Position numbers and translations under genes: made by a program
Source of the DNA: Megascapheus bottae
Taxonomy: Eukaryota > Chordata > Mammalia > Rodentia > Geomyidae
NCBI GenBank assembly: GCA_024803745.1
Contig: JANJXV010000187.1
Coordinates: forward strand, 1,552,501 to 1,616,500
Direction: 5' to 3'
DNA: 64,000 nucleotides
Shown here: one piece after another, positions 46,894 through 58,804 of the stretch
Numbering within the stretch: the stretch's first letter is position 1
Layout: the number at the start of each line of letters is the position of its first letter
Notes under the pieces: generated by a model
Databases searched by the model: none
What the model was told of the DNA's origin: nothing
What the model saw: the letters and a program-made list of their open reading frames with translations, nothing else

Positions 46894-46986
<93 letters not shown>
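46786..46986. repeat. Compound (CT)n-(CT)n-(CA)n microsatellite
   Basis: A pure CT run at 46786-46848, an imperfect CT-rich bridge to 46896, a second pure CT run at 46897-46966, then (CA)10 to 46986. It produces Leu-Ser and Arg-Glu frames up to 170 codons that are not genes. Confidence 0.98.
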
Positions 46987-48009
46987 TTCCATGCACCAAG
47001 GAGCTCATGCTAAATTATGGTCAATGCTCAATCAATCAAATCTGTGACCAGGGAAACCTTATTTTACACAACCAATGTAAATTTCTTGGTGTTGAGGTTG
47101 TGTCAAGGTTATATTCAATGGCACAGTGAAAAAACTGAGCCAAGGGCACGAGAGACGTCTTTTTTTTCTTTTTTTCAAACTTCTTACAAGCCTATAATTG
47201 TTTCAAAGTTAAAAGTTAAGGGTAGCAGTACATGCTAAAGACACCTCAGTTTTGCTTTAAAAGATTAAAGAAAAAGAAATGCAAATTTTAGCTGAAAGGA
47301 AACATTTCATTATATTAACTGTGATGGGGATTTTTTTTGAGAGTTAATGGAATAATGGTCATTTACATATTCTTTCTTACCCATATTTTCTTTTCTAATT
47401 TTCTAGGGTAAATATATATCACTGTAGGAATCCCAGAGGGATTGAGGAATATTTGATGGAGGAAAATAAATACATGCCAGGCAATAAAAACATATAACTA
47501 TTATTTGTTTAAAAAGAGACTGACTAAAAATGTATAAAAGGCAGAGAAGAAAAAACACTGGAAATACAAAAATTTAAGAGCAAAATGGAATTATCCGTTA
47601 AACACAATGGGAAACCATGGGGTCTAAAACCAATGCTGTGCAGGACCAATGCAAAAACCTTGCTCAGAAGACAGTCAAAGAACAATGACACAAAATCATC
47701 ATCAATAAAACAGAAGATGTGGGGAACCAAATTTAGAGATTCAGCATGCCGCCAACTGGTGTTTCTAAAAAGCAACCCTTTAAAAAAAATAGGACAAAAT
47801 CAGAGAGATAAAATGGAAAAATACCTTCCACATTTCTGGATGACCCAAATTCATCATTTGAATAGAGACCATGAATGCCACTCGTTAGAAATAATCCCAT
47901 AACTGTTCTAGAATTTCAAGGGCAAATTCAAAAGTTTGTTCCACATAGCTGGGTGTAGCAAGCTACAACAAGACAGCACACAACAAGATGGCTTACCTAG
48001 AAAGACTAA
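46987..48009. other. Non-coding sequence, no gene found
   Basis: AT-rich. The 105-codon frame at 47585-47902 (Lys/Asn-rich) resembles no family I can name. Confidence 0.45.
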
Positions 48010-48250
48010 AATGCCACACTGGGCTCACACTTTTCTCCTACAGCATTAAGTTTGAGGAGGGAGGGTTTATTTTTCTTCTCACCCACTGCATTTCTAAGTG
48101 GCTCATGACAACCACCTCGACCCAGCCACCTCGATAACCAGCAGTAAAATTTATTAAATAAAACCACTGCTCATTACTGATTAAATCAGCACAAAACCCA
48201 CTTGCCTCAGTATAACTTTATAATATCTCCAAACAGTGGCTATCAGCATA
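48010..48250. promoter_or_regulatory. Candidate conserved non-coding element
   Basis: Repeat-free with 'aaaatttattaaataaaacc', 'tcattactgattaaatcagc' and two CpGs in 'cctcgacccagccacctcga'. Composition-based guess only. Confidence 0.2.
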
Positions 48251-48649
48251 GGAATAGATGGTCTTAGCCCCTGTTATCATGCACAGTATGGCTATTTTGC
48301 TCAACTTGAAGGGTTCTGCTAAATAAGGGACTAAGAAGAAAATGACCCTTGCTTCTCTGAGATGTAACTGCCTCCTTAGAGAGCAAAGGAAGATTGGAAA
48401 TCCTAAGTATATTCCAAAAGTGAGAAGTTACAAAACCACTGGGGCGACATGTGTCTATGCATTTGAAAGGGAACGATTAGGACACCTAAAAAAAAAATTC
48501 TTTCACGGGAGCAGTAACAACATTGAAACAAAAACATCCACAAGTGAATGGGCAACACACACACAGGGTTCACACTTGCTATGTGAACGCATTGCACTTG
48601 AGTCAGGCCACCAGCCCTTTTTGCATGGGTTATCTTTGAAGATAAAGGC
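48251..48649. other. Non-coding sequence, no gene found
   Basis: A 130-codon plus-strand frame (48342-48734) runs into SINE remnants and shows no domain. Confidence 0.45.
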
Positions 48650-48852
48650 CTGCTTTCTGCCTTGTAGCAGCCTGGACTGTGATCTTTCTATCTGTGCTTC
48701 CCCTGTGGCCAGGATAATTGGCATGTACCATTGAATTCAGCCACTTGAGATAAAGGCTCAGACTCTCCCCTCCTCCTCCCCAGGGCTGGCCTCAAACCAC
48801 AATCCTCCTATTTCTCACTCCTAAGTAGCAAAGATCATACCCTGCCTGGCTG
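48650..48852 (-). mobile_element. Two adjacent B1-like fragments
   Basis: Both are antisense: 'ctggactgtgatctttctat...ggcatgtaccattg' (48668-48735), then 'gagataaaggctcagactct...gggctggcctcaaaccac...gcctggct' (48747-48852). The second is the better match. Confidence 0.6.
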
Positions 48853-49536
48853 AAAAGGAGCATTATTTAGGATCAAATGGGAGATAATTTGTAACAAAAA
48901 GTGTATGAAAGTAACTCTACAAGCTGGGGTTATACACCATCCTTATTTTCTCCTTCTTGGCCTGCTCTTATTATATAACTTTTCCACAATTTATTTGTAC
49001 TGCTTTTATAATCAAGCAGGGGGGAAAAAGCCATGTTATTTTTGAAGAAAGCAGGATCTCAGAGGTCACAGTGACTTTATGCTATTTGTCCTCTGTGCAT
49101 CTGGAGAAATAACTCTTTGATTTTGGCCCTAGGCACTTTGAACATATGAGCACAAGACCTACGAAAGGTTTATTCTGGGACAAGTCAGCACAATTGCTCT
49201 CAGTCCTGAAGACGGACAATTCTCAAACCTTCTGTCCTTGCTCGGGGTCAGTGCGTCCATCCACCTACTCATCCATGCAAAGAGAAATGACTAGAGAAGG
49301 AGCCGGGTGCTCTGAGCACCCCCAAAGCAGATCACGCCACAGCAGCAAGACAAACATGCAAACAAACACAGCCCCGTGTGAATTAGAATACATAGTAGAG
49401 TCAAGGCATGCAGCCATGTGGAAGAAAAAGAAGGGTGCCTGGAATATTCATACAGTATTATTAGCCCTGGGTCTTGAAGGATAGAGAACCAGGTGGGTGG
49501 GCGAGGTGGAGAAGATATTCACGGTGCAGCACACAG
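48853..49536. other. Non-coding sequence, no gene found
   Basis: No gene or recognised repeat; a 112-codon frame at 49146-49484 lacks family features. Confidence 0.45.
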
Positions 49537-49620
49537 AGAAAGAGAGAGACAGAGAGACAGAGAAACAGAGAGAGAGACAGAGACAGACAGAGACAGGGAG
49601 AGAGGAAGGAAGGAGAGACA
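49537..49620. repeat. (GAGACA)n-type purine-rich tract
   Basis: Imperfect gagaca, gaga and caga units, ending in ggaagg. Confidence 0.93.
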
Positions 49621-50021
49621 AATGAAGATGAGGTGGCAATGTTACTACTGGAACCCTAAAAATTGGAAAGTGAGTAGGAGGATGTGCAAGTTAGGATCCT
49701 TTGGTGATAAATCACAAAAATTGGGGAGCTCACTGGAAGAATGTAGGACAGCTCTTACAAGAACCAAAGAAGTGAAAGAATTAGGCTCAGGAAATGCAGC
49801 TTTAGGAAGCTTGTGGAAAGCTAGGTTGGTCTCATGGGAAACCTGCAACAGGGTGGAACTCCTGCAATCAGTCCAGTGTTCCTCGGAGGGGGAATTTTAA
49901 TGGCAGCCAACCATTGGCTGGAGGAAGGGGTGAAGGTTGACTGACAGTGGAGGCTGTCTAAGTGGGGCAACTTCACCTTCCAATGACAAGTCAAGCCCCA
50001 CCCCCTTCCTTCCAAGCTGTG

Positions 50022-50205
50022 GTTCTCAACCAAGCGCGCATTTTTCCCACCCAGGAAATATTCGGAAATTCTTTCAAATGACTTTTACTTTCTAAAAAGT
50101 AGCAGTGAAGAGAGGTGCTACTGTCATCTACTGGGCATAGGCCAGGACACTCCTCCATATCCTGCAATGCTCAGGCTAGCCCCAGAACCCGTGATTCAGC
50201 GCAGG
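50022..50205 (+). mobile_element. Non-autonomous hAT-like DNA transposon fragment
   Basis: Starts with the TIR-like 'tgtggttctcaacc'. 'ggtgctactgtcatctactg', 'gcataggccaggacactcc' and 'catatcctgcaatgctcagg' match a known mammalian MER/Charlie-type MITE in order. The exact family was not determined. Confidence 0.6.
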
Positions 50206-50489
50206 AGGTGAGAAATCATTTTGGATTTGAAGGAGGAAAAACAACAACAACAACAAAACCCCCTGAGCTCGACAGAGAGACAGAAACAACAGAAGTCCAT
50301 CAGGTAAAAAAAAAATGGATGGAAGGAAGGAACAAACCATGAGATGATAAGGAGGAGGGGAAATGAGATGGTGAGGGAGGTTCAGGTGTTTGAGGATGAT
50401 GAAGGTCATGGAAGAGAACTGATGGGTGGGGCAAGTGTGAGTGTGTTCGCATCCATGGCACTGCCTTTGTAATTATATGGCTTTAGACT

Positions 50490-50625
50490 CCTTACCAATT
50501 TCTTGCCTGCTACTTATCAGCAGCTTCCTTAGGGATAGGACTCATCTGTTTTCTTTATCATTGCATTCAAATACCTGGAAAGATGTCTGGCACATAATAC
50601 AGGATCTTCAAAGTACTTGCTGACA
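50490..50625 (+). mobile_element. L2 LINE 3' fragment
   Basis: 'agggataggactcatctg' and 'gatgtctggcacataataca' followed by 'acttgctgacagaatg' follow the L2 3' end. Confidence 0.65.
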
Positions 50626-51049
50626 GAATGGACAGATTAGATATAGTTAGAGTCCTGGATGTAGATTGATTGGTAAATGATAGGTTGATGTTGACAGAGA
50701 ATGTAGAAAGATGGGAGAGGAATAAATGAACTAAGGGTACACTTAGCAATACTTCGTGCACAAGGGAAGAGTTGTAGGTTATATTCTTACAGGTGGTCTG
50801 TCAGATTCTTCTCTCCAAACCACTGCGAAGCAAGCTAGCATTTGAGCACACAGCAGAAGACTCCAGCTGACTAAGCCCCATAATTCTTGGACTTTCCAGG
50901 TCCTGGCTGAGCCACATGGTATGTGGCTGTCACATTCTGACCTGCACAGGGTGCTCAAATAGGCCTGTGCAGGAAGTGCTCTGTCCCAGGAAGGCAGAGA
51001 CAAGCTACTAGAATGACTTCAAGGCAGTGTCTTGTCTGTGTAGCCTACT

Positions 51050-51275
51050 AGTTGTTTATTTATCAAATATATGTATGGTGTCAGCCTACCATGTGCCTGG
51101 CACAGTGGCAGATACAAAAGATCCATTGGTTAAAAAGATGCAGCAAAGGTAGTCTTTACTGCTATGGTCTTTAAAATCAATGGGAAGAGGCAGAGAATAA
51201 ATGGGTCAACAGAGACATATGCAATGATAAATGGTGACAAGCAATATAATTACATAATCAGAATATAGATAAATA
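51050..51275 (-). mobile_element. Ancient L2/MIR-like fragment
   Basis: 'ctaccatgtgcctggcacag', 'agatacaaaagatccattgg' and 'gagaataaatgggtcaacag' match the antisense L2-type pattern. Confidence 0.5.
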
Positions 51276-52389
51276 ACGAAGAAGGAAACTGGCTAGAACC
51301 CTATCATACAAGCACACAAGGTCAGGTCAAGGACAGTCTGTGAGAATCTGGTAGTTTCATACCAGAACAGGAATGGAGTCGATGTGTAGGAAATTAAAAA
51401 GTAGCCATTTAAACAATATCCACTACAGACATCATGGTGCAAAGCTTGCTCCATGTATATGCCATGGCCAACATGATCACAAACCAAATGACCCTCTTCC
51501 CTGAGATTTTTCCAGAGACTGGAGGGACTCTGAACAGAAAGTGGTCCCTGAGGAAAAGTGCAGGCCAACGTTGCTCTTCAAACTCCTGGAAACCCTGCTC
51601 CAAGCCAATGCCAAAAATAATCCTATTAGTCACATTCGAAGTGCTAAGCAGAAACAAAAAGAAATCAAAATTAATTTCAATTCTTTACAGTGACAGCAGC
51701 AATTAAGGTGACAAGATTATGGAAATTATCGCCACCGAGGGAGATCTTTGCCCATGAGGGGGAAAAATAACCAGTAAAACAGGAGAAGTAAGAAACAGGG
51801 ATTTGAACTGGGTTATGAAAAAAAAAACCTATGGGCCACCAATTCTCTGGGAACTAGAAATGGCCATTTCGCCATGCAATGATAGTTTACTCTGCCGTGA
51901 CTGTAACTCTGCCTTGGTGGTGGAAAGCGACTGAGGTTTGTAAAGTTTGCACATTCATATAGTAAGATTTTTGCTTTTCATAAGGTGATACTCAAGCAGG
52001 TTGTCTCCACTTCTTTGTCTGCTGCCTGGTCCTCTCTCTTTTGAGAACCATACCTTTCTCTGTGCTTTCTCCTTTCTTACTGATCCCATCCACAGCAACC
52101 TGGGGTTATAGAGGAGTGTTACAAAGCACTCAACACCATACTTCCTAACCAGTACTGCTGTTTCCTGAGGAACACTAGGAAACCTAGAAAAGACAGAGAG
52201 GCAAGCCTGTGGCTTTACTTCTTCAGGAACTTTACTAGACCAGGAGATGAAGGGGCACTTCTGGTGAAAGTAGTAAATACCGTCTGTTCAGTCTGTTGTT
52301 ACCCATCTACCACCCTCTAGTCTCTGTACTGTCCAGAGAGCCTCGACCCATGTGTCTTAGGAAAAGGCATTTAACTCATGCTCTGTAGA
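51276..52389. other. Non-coding sequence, no gene found
   Basis: Open frames of 82-91 codons overlap on both strands at 51293-51706 without recognisable family features; the rest is unique non-coding DNA. Confidence 0.45.
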
Positions 52390-52563
52390 ACCACTCATCC
52401 ATGCACTCACGCATCCATTGATGTATCCATCATTCATTTAGCCATTCAACCACCCATCCATGTATCATCAATACATGCATGCATGGATCCATCCATGCAG
52501 CAACCCATCTATCCACACACGCATCTGTCCATCATCCACCCACCCATCTATCTATGCACTTAC
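52390..52563. repeat. Degenerate (ATCC)n repeat
   Basis: Imperfect CATC and ATCC units with GCATG variants; an aged tetranucleotide array. Confidence 0.9.
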
Positions 52564-53169
52564 CCAACAGTTGTTTATTAACCAGTGTGATGAGAAGGGA
52601 GGAATGGTAGAAATTTTCAATTGGATGCTCTCATAGGAAAGGACATGACAGAAATAGACGTATGAATAACCAGGTCTAGAGAGGGACCAATTCAAGGCCC
52701 TTGTGCTACCTGTATTGGAAAAAGCGAAGAGGAGGGTGGCCAGGTAAGAAGAGAGGAGGGCCTATAAACTAAGGCCAGGGAGCTGCTGGGGATAGAATAG
52801 ATTATGTAGGACCTATAGCCATTTCAAACATGAAGCTTGAGCAATCATTTCATATTCACATTTCAGCCAAGCTCTCCCCCCCCCCACACACACTGTTGGT
52901 CTATCAAGTAGATTCAACCATAATAACAGTATTTATCATCGAAACCACTGTTATTGTTGTTCCATTGGAGACTCGAGAACAATGAAGCAAGCAGAGAAAG
53001 TAATTTCCCCAAGGTCAAGGTCACCAAAATGGGAAGGAACACAGTCAGGATCCCATTAGAAGGTTGTCGACCTGAGATGATTAGAGAGATTTTTCTGTCT
53101 CCAGATATCTGTGCTGTATAACCTCTTGCTGGGTTAAGCATTGTTCTGCTTGTTTTCTTTCTTGTAGTT
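52564..53169. other. Non-coding sequence, no gene found
   Basis: No gene recognised; a poly-C/CA patch lies at 52876-52892. Confidence 0.45.
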
Positions 53170-53415
53170 GAAGTTGCAGGTACAGAGTCCCCAGTCTCAT
53201 CCTGATTCAGGGTCTGGGAGCTGTCCCTAAGCCTCTTTGTGCTCAAAACTAGCATTCTACCCCTCCAGCCACAGCACCACTTCTAGTTTTTGAGTGGTTA
53301 GTTGGAGATATGAGTCTCATAGGGGCTTTTCTACCTGGGCTGCCTTTGAACCACGATCCACAGATCTCTGCCTCCTGAGTAGCTAGGATCACAGGTGTGA
53401 GCCACCAGTGCCCGG
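53170..53415 (-). mobile_element. Composite SINE (B1-like + ID-like)
   Basis: Antisense ID-like half ('tgattcagggtctgggagc', 'ccagccacagcaccac'), then antisense B1-like half ('gtggttagttggagatatg', 'gtagctaggatcacaggtg'). Confidence 0.88.
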
Positions 53416-53735
53416 TAGGTGTGGCTGTCTTCCAGGTGATTCCTTGTGCGACAAGGAGTCATAGTGGGAAGAGACAGTTGGAGGGAGTTTGGGCCCCAGT
53501 TCAGGGCAGGTCTGAGACCGTGCCCAAATCAGCCCTGAACAGAAGCAGGAGTAACCAAGCAGGTTGTGTTCAAGACAGGATATCATTAGGCTAGGACTGA
53601 AGGGATTTATCTCATTTCATATAGGAAAGATTCTGTTGCAGTATTTCTTTTAATGATATTTATTCTTTTTTAATAATTGCAAATATAATGCATACTGATG
53701 GTGGAAATTACCATTACAAATAAATAGAAAAATAG

Positions 53736-53848
53736 TCTTTTCTGTTTGTTTGTACGTGTTCTATATCCCTGGCTGTCCTTGAACTTGTGATCCTCTTGTT
53801 CTAGCTTCTCTAGTGCTGGGATTACAGGTATGCCCCATCATACTCAGT
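53736..53848 (-). mobile_element. B1 SINE
   Basis: 'ctggctgtccttgaacttgt', 'gtgctgggattacaggtatg' and 'ccccatcatactcag' are clear antisense B1 landmarks. Confidence 0.88.
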
Positions 53849-53912
53849 ATTACATTCATGCTTAGTAATTCTGTGCTTTTCAATCCAATATAAATCTGCC
53901 CCTTCCATGTAT

Positions 53913-53913
<1 letters not shown>

Positions 53914-53947
<34 letters not shown>

Positions 53948-53978
53948 CACGTACACGTACATAAACACACACACACTC
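53914..53978. repeat. (CA)n microsatellite with interruptions
   Basis: Pure CA run to about 53944, then 'gttcacgtacacgtac' and a second CA run. Confidence 0.95.
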
Positions 53979-54435
53979 ACCTAGACTCTCTGAGCCTCTG
54001 TTTTCTTTTCTATAATATGGAGATAAAAATATTCACCTTTCAGGGTTACATAATGGATGCTTAATTACTTACTCTGTTTGTTTTTCATCCACTTGACATT
54101 CTATAATGAACATTTTTCATGTGTCATTAACTACTCTTCAAAAACATGACTTTTAATGGCTGCATAATATGCCATCATTTAATGAGCCATAATTTATTTA
54201 ACTATTCTGCTCTTATTGAACTTTGAAGTGTTTTCTAATATTTTGCTATGCGAGATAACACTGCATACTCAAATCTTTCTTGACATCTTTTTTATTCCCC
54301 CTTAGGATAAACTTCCAAAACAGAAATGACACAGAAAAACAGTACATGAATCTTCAATGTTTTTATGCATCTGGTGTCAAATTATTTTCTTGGGGGTGGG
54401 GAAATATATATTTCTAATGCCATCTAATGAATAGT

Positions 54436-54719
54436 TATTTCAAATTCAACACACCAGTCAGAGAAGTGCATGTGTCAGTATGTTTGTGGATGGGAAGAAG
54501 AAAGATTGAACCCATAGGATGTTTCAGAGCCATCCAACCTTTTCTATGTATAGAATACATTCAATTCCTTATATGAGAGACTCAGAAATGGATGCACTTT
54601 CTAATCACTCCCCCGATGCTAAGAAATCTTCATCTTGGGAAAGCCATAATTTCTCATTGGCCAAGTTTTTAAGATTAGTCCATGTCTTAAAAAACAAAAC
54701 CAAAACAAACTCACTAACT
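54436..54719. other. Non-coding sequence, no gene found
   Basis: Unique sequence leading into the candidate conserved element. Confidence 0.45.
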
Positions 54720-55080
54720 CTTGCACTCATCTGGTCCCTATTGCTGTGTCCCAATCATCCTGACGGGATTGATAATTGTGGCAATTGGCATAAAATGATT
54801 GCTACCTGCTGAGGCAATCACTTCCAGCTTCGGCAGAAGCTGATGAGCAATTCATTATGGAGGACGTAATTGATGTAAAAGCCGAGAGGAAACGTGGGAT
54901 TTCTCCTAGGATCTCCAGAATTTCGTGCATTTGACCCTCCCTGGCACCGAATCAGCTGCAGCGAGCAGGAATTTGAGATCGGACCAGGGTGGCAGGGTAA
55001 GCATACCATGCAAAGTGCATGCAAATATTTGCAGAACCTGCCTTGAACTTGAGGATGTGACCTTGAACAAGAAACCCATG
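54720..55080. promoter_or_regulatory. Strong candidate conserved non-coding element
   Basis: Repeat-free. About nine CpGs between 54760 and 54980, homeobox-type sites (TAATTGATG at 54867-54875; 'gattgataattg'; 'caattcattatgg'), an octamer ATGCAAAT at 55019-55026 and a perfect 12-base palindrome GCAAATATTTGC at 55021-55032. Neither strand's open frame looks like protein. The density of sites suggests an enhancer; conservation is not verified. Confidence 0.4.
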
Positions 55081-55177
55081 TATGAGACAGCATCGTCTGG
55101 ATGATGACAACGACCTTGGCATCAAAGCTCAAAGCTAGCCTCTCCAGTCAGCCATGAAAGAATAAAAAGGGGGCAGA

Positions 55178-55285
55178 GGAAGCTGCAGGTATAGCCCAGT
55201 GGTAGAGTGTGTTATTTTGCATGCATAAGTCCCTGGGTTCAAATCCCAGCATCATCCCTTCCAAACAAACAAACAAAAACAAAGA
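55178..55285 (+). mobile_element. ID SINE monomer
   Basis: tRNA-Ala-like body with A box 'tagcccagtggtag' and B box 'gggttcaaatccc', followed by an (AAAC)n tail. Lacks a proper tRNA 3' end, so it is a SINE, not a tRNA gene. Confidence 0.88.
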
Positions 55286-55990
55286 GGTGCAAAACATGTG
55301 TTCCAACACAGGCTAGCTATCTAGGCCAGATCTCTGGAAGTGGACAGCCTGGATTTGATGCCTGCTTTCATTTTCTCCTGCCCTAACTGGGAGAGGCTGA
55401 GTAAGATAGCCAGGTCCTGCTTCTCTCTCTACAGAAATGGCATTATTAACATGGCTGCTTTTCGTAACTAGACCAATGATGATTCTAGAACCCCTCCCGC
55501 TGCCTGCAGTCCATCCACCATAGGCAGCTGTTGCCTCTGCAACAGTAATCCTCCTCAGTTTTAGACAACACCCAAATCTCCAGGACTCCACAACACCCCA
55601 GCTCTTTCCATCCCTCACCAGCCACAAAGCTGGCTCAAGATGCCCTCTGTGTTACAGTAACTTGACCTACCTACAGTGTGCCTCTGGACCCCAAATGAGG
55701 TAGGAAAAGAAAATCCCCTATTCTGCTTTTGGCTCTCTTCCCTCTCCATCAGTCTAGCTGGTTTCCCCTCCCTGCATTTCAGCCCAGAGCAGTTGACTGA
55801 GACTCATCCGCTTCCATCACCTGCCAGGCCAGCTGAGCTGCTAATATCTTCCTGCCCAGCTCACCTCACCTATCATGGCAGAAACAGGGACTTAGCTGCT
55901 TCACGGCCCCCACTCTGCACCCTTTGCATTTCCACAGTGGCATCTTTCATCCCTCATTCTATGAGCGGCAACCCAGAACACCACCGTGGG
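55286..55990. other. Non-coding sequence, no gene found
   Basis: GC-richer; 104-118-codon frames at 55313-56032 have no recognised domain. 55330-55450 may be a worn MIR. Confidence 0.45.
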
Positions 55991-56390
55991 TCTGTTTCGC
56001 ACAGCCTTAAGGGAATACCACAGACTGGGTGATGTATGGTGAGCATGAATTTACTTCTTGCGGTTCTGGAGCTTGCAAACTCCCCCAGGGAAGAGTAAGG
56101 ATCAGGGGTCTTCACCCTGCAGGATCTCATGGCAGAAGGTGGGATGGCAGAAGGAGAGGGGGGAATGGGTAAGGAAAGATGGATGAACTCCAGACATGTC
56201 ATCCTTTCCTAGGGAGCTCACCGTGGGTGGCAGGAAGATACTGAGATCCCCCATTGTCTCTTGGGAACTGAGCCCCCCCACACACACACCCCAGACCCTT
56301 CCTTCTGCCTCTGTTGCCTAAGAGATTAAGGTTCCAAACACATTCTTTCGGGGTGATATATTTCTATCAAAGCAAATACGCTTTGCACCA
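55991..56390 (-). mobile_element. ERVL-MaLR (MLT1-like) LTR
   Basis: 'gaataccacagactgggtg', 'cttgcggttctggagcttgc' and 'aagagattaaggttccaaac' are antisense landmarks of an MLT1-like LTR. No internal region adjoins. Confidence 0.7.
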
Positions 56391-56949
56391 AACAAACGGG
56401 TGGGGGTGGGGGCTCAGTTTCCCTTTGCAGTTTCTCAAAATGTTATCTTTCTTACAAAGAACACATCACAAATGCAAGTCAAGTCTTTGAAGGGTCCCAA
56501 CAGTGGGACATAAGTGGCAGAAAAGAACCCAAGACTTCTCCAAATAGCTAGCCAACAGAGAGTAGAATAAGGACTCGTTCTCATCAGTCAGGCACAGTTA
56601 GGTTAACCACAGCAGGTTAGGTCAGGGGAGGTTGACCTTCCTGTACACAGGGTGCTCGTATCCAGTCGTCACTACATACGAAATTTCTAGCATCTTCTAG
56701 ACCTTTCTCTGAGAAAGCACACAGCATGCTAATTTCCTTCTCCCTCAAATTATCTACTTCAGTGGCCATGTTGGTGTTTAAAAAGAAAACCTGCGCAGAT
56801 CCCGACTTTTTCCAAATGATTTTGACATCCCTACAAACCAGTCCTTCATCTTCGGAAGGATGATGGAGTTCTACACTCTCTAAACCCCCTGCACCACACC
56901 CATCTCTCTCTCTGTGGGTCTATCGAACACCCTGGGTCACACTTAGGTA
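56391..56949. other. Non-coding sequence, no gene found
   Basis: Unique sequence with a G-rich patch at 56398-56412. Confidence 0.45.
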
Positions 56950-57156
56950 GAACTTAGGGCTTTGAGTTCTCCTTTAGTTTCATTGCTCAAGGCTGACACT
57001 CTACCACCTGACCCACTCTTTCACTTCTGGCTTTGGGCTCATTCCTTGGAGAGAGTGTCACAGACTTTTCTAGCGAGGGTGGCTTTGAACTGTGGCCCTC
57101 AGATCTCAGCCTCCTGAGTAGCTGGGATTACAGGCATGAGTCACTGGCTCCTGGCT
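56950..57156 (-). mobile_element. Composite SINE (ID-like + B1-like)
   Basis: Antisense order: 'gctcaaggctgacactctac', 'ctttgaactgtggccctcag', then 'gctgggattacaggcatgag'. Confidence 0.88.
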
Positions 57157-57419
57157 TCTCTTCACCTTCCTGAGGGGATGAAGTCTGCCCCCTTCAGGGG
57201 CTCTCTACAATGACCTCACAGTGAAATCACCTACGGAAGTTGAAAAACTACCAAGTATCTTGCCGATCTCTGGGAGAGCCCTCAGGGTTGTGGTAGTAGC
57301 ATTTGGTGGTGGTTTGGTATTCGTGTGAGTGTTTCATAATAGCACAGGCCTGGCACCGAGTTTGGTGTATACAATCCTTTGCCATTTAGCTCTTCAGCAT
57401 TCTGTATGTTAACATTTTA

Positions 57420-57740
57420 CCTTTAGCAGACTTTCTCCTATAACCATTAAGAGGAGTCACTAAAATATCACTTGTCCCCAAAACCCAAACAAATCTTCCT
57501 TAGTGGAAGCTTCTATCTATCAGATAGGTGCATAAAAGATTTTACAAATAAATACGAAGCTCGAGCAATAACTCCCTCTTATGGAATCAGTGACTCACCC
57601 ATTTTTACCCCTCCACGGCTAGTGCTTATCTGCTCCCAAACCTGGCCTGCTTTGCTTTATGGTGATTGTTTTTCTTCAGCATGTTTTAATCGGGCAAAGG
57701 GCTCTCCCCAGGTTGACTCTTAAGGGCACACATGGCAATG
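57420..57740. promoter_or_regulatory. Candidate conserved non-coding element
   Basis: Repeat-free; GATA-like sites in 'tatcagataggtgc' and 'gcttatctgctc', CpGs in 'aatacgaagctcgagc', and 'gttttaatcgggcaaagg'. An 83-codon open frame is present but not protein-like. Confidence 0.25.
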
Positions 57741-58559
57741 TAGCCAGATTAACCTCATCTCTTGCTCTCGCTCCTTCCCATTCCCCTCTCCTCCACCCCT
57801 CGAGTAAACAGCTCTTCCGGTAAGTTTCCTTATGCTCTCTGCACACATAGGCATCATGATATTATTTGTCCTCCATCACTCTTTCCTTCTCCCCCCTCCC
57901 CAGCCAGCCAGCCCCCTTCCCTGGGATTTGGTCATCTGTAGACACCTTAGCAAAACTGCATTATTCCTGACATCCACCCCATTTGCTTCCGGAACCAGTC
58001 AGGGGAAGCCTCATTCCTGCTCCTTTCACCTTGCTTGACTTGTCCACCTTCACGGTGATTTCTATGTATCTGAATATCAGGTGAGCGAGGGTTTCGGTGT
58101 AATGAGACTAGACGGATTCTGATTCTTCCTCTTTATTATCTTGAAAGCCATATTAACCTAGTCTAGGCCGATCTTATAATAAAAGCTGCAGGGAGAGTAG
58201 ACTGATGGAGATAAAGCAATTCCTTGCTTGGAAGTATCATCTCTCGTGCTGATCCCCCATCACTTAAAATCAATTCTCAGCATGTAGGGTACAGCTCTTG
58301 TTCTCCATGTTAATAATACCCACGGTCCAGGGCCTGATGATATCCTAGAGGCAGAGGAATGTGACACCACTGACTTCGTATGAGAGGTAAAGAGAAAGGC
58401 AAGGTTCATTCTGGACCTAAACAGGTGAACAGCAGGGTTGCTATTGAGGATGAAGAGAATAGACTTTCCATTCAGAGGACAGAAGGCCTGAAGAGACAGT
58501 AGAGCATTGATACGTTTTATAATTAGCAGATGGACCAGCATTGTCCGTGCGTCTTGCGC
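57741..58559. other. Non-coding sequence, no gene found
   Basis: Contains a donor-like 'ttccggtaagtttcc' (GT at 57820-57821) without a supported exon. No gene recognised. Confidence 0.45.
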
Positions 58560-58705
58560 TGTTCTAAGATCTCACCATTGCTCCATTGAATTCTCACACT
58601 GAGAGCAAAGAGCCATTGTGCTCAGAGCTGTGATCACACAGACGGGGAAACAGGGATTATGGAGAACTGTCCTAGAGTTACACATCTCAATTAAGACAGG
58701 ATTTC
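58560..58705 (-). mobile_element. MIR fragment
   Basis: 'attgaattctcacactgag', 'acggggaaacagggattatg' and 'tagagttacacatctcaat' follow the antisense MIR core. Confidence 0.55.
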
Positions 58706-58804
58706 ATTCTAAATAATAAGACCAGGCACTGGTGACTCACTTATATAATCTTAGCTACTCAGGAAAATGAGGTATGATTATCAGTTCCAAGCCCATAGGA
58801 CTCT

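Larger units (their letters stand above)
53640..54435 (-). mobile_element. Ancient L1 3' UTR with a B1 insertion
   Basis: On both sides of the B1 at 53736 the text follows an L1M-type 3' end in antisense: 'tttaataattgcaaatataa', then 'tggctgcataatatgccatc', 'cataatttatttaactattc' and 'ccttaggataaacttcc'. Confidence 0.75.

Noticed and set aside
46615..47129. Open frames of 80-170 codons rich in Ser-Leu or Arg-Glu
   Set aside because: They are translations of the CT/CA microsatellite in several frames.
51293..51706. Overlapping 82-91-codon frames on both strands
   Set aside because: Neither translation shows a family motif; symmetric openness points to base composition.
52390..52563. Regularly spaced repeats resembling an array
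   Set aside because: A degenerate ATCC microsatellite in a mammalian genome, without CRISPR-like repeats and unique spacers.
55178..55285. tRNA-like sequence with A and B boxes
   Set aside because: Has an (AAAC)n tail and no mature tRNA acceptor stem; it is an ID SINE.
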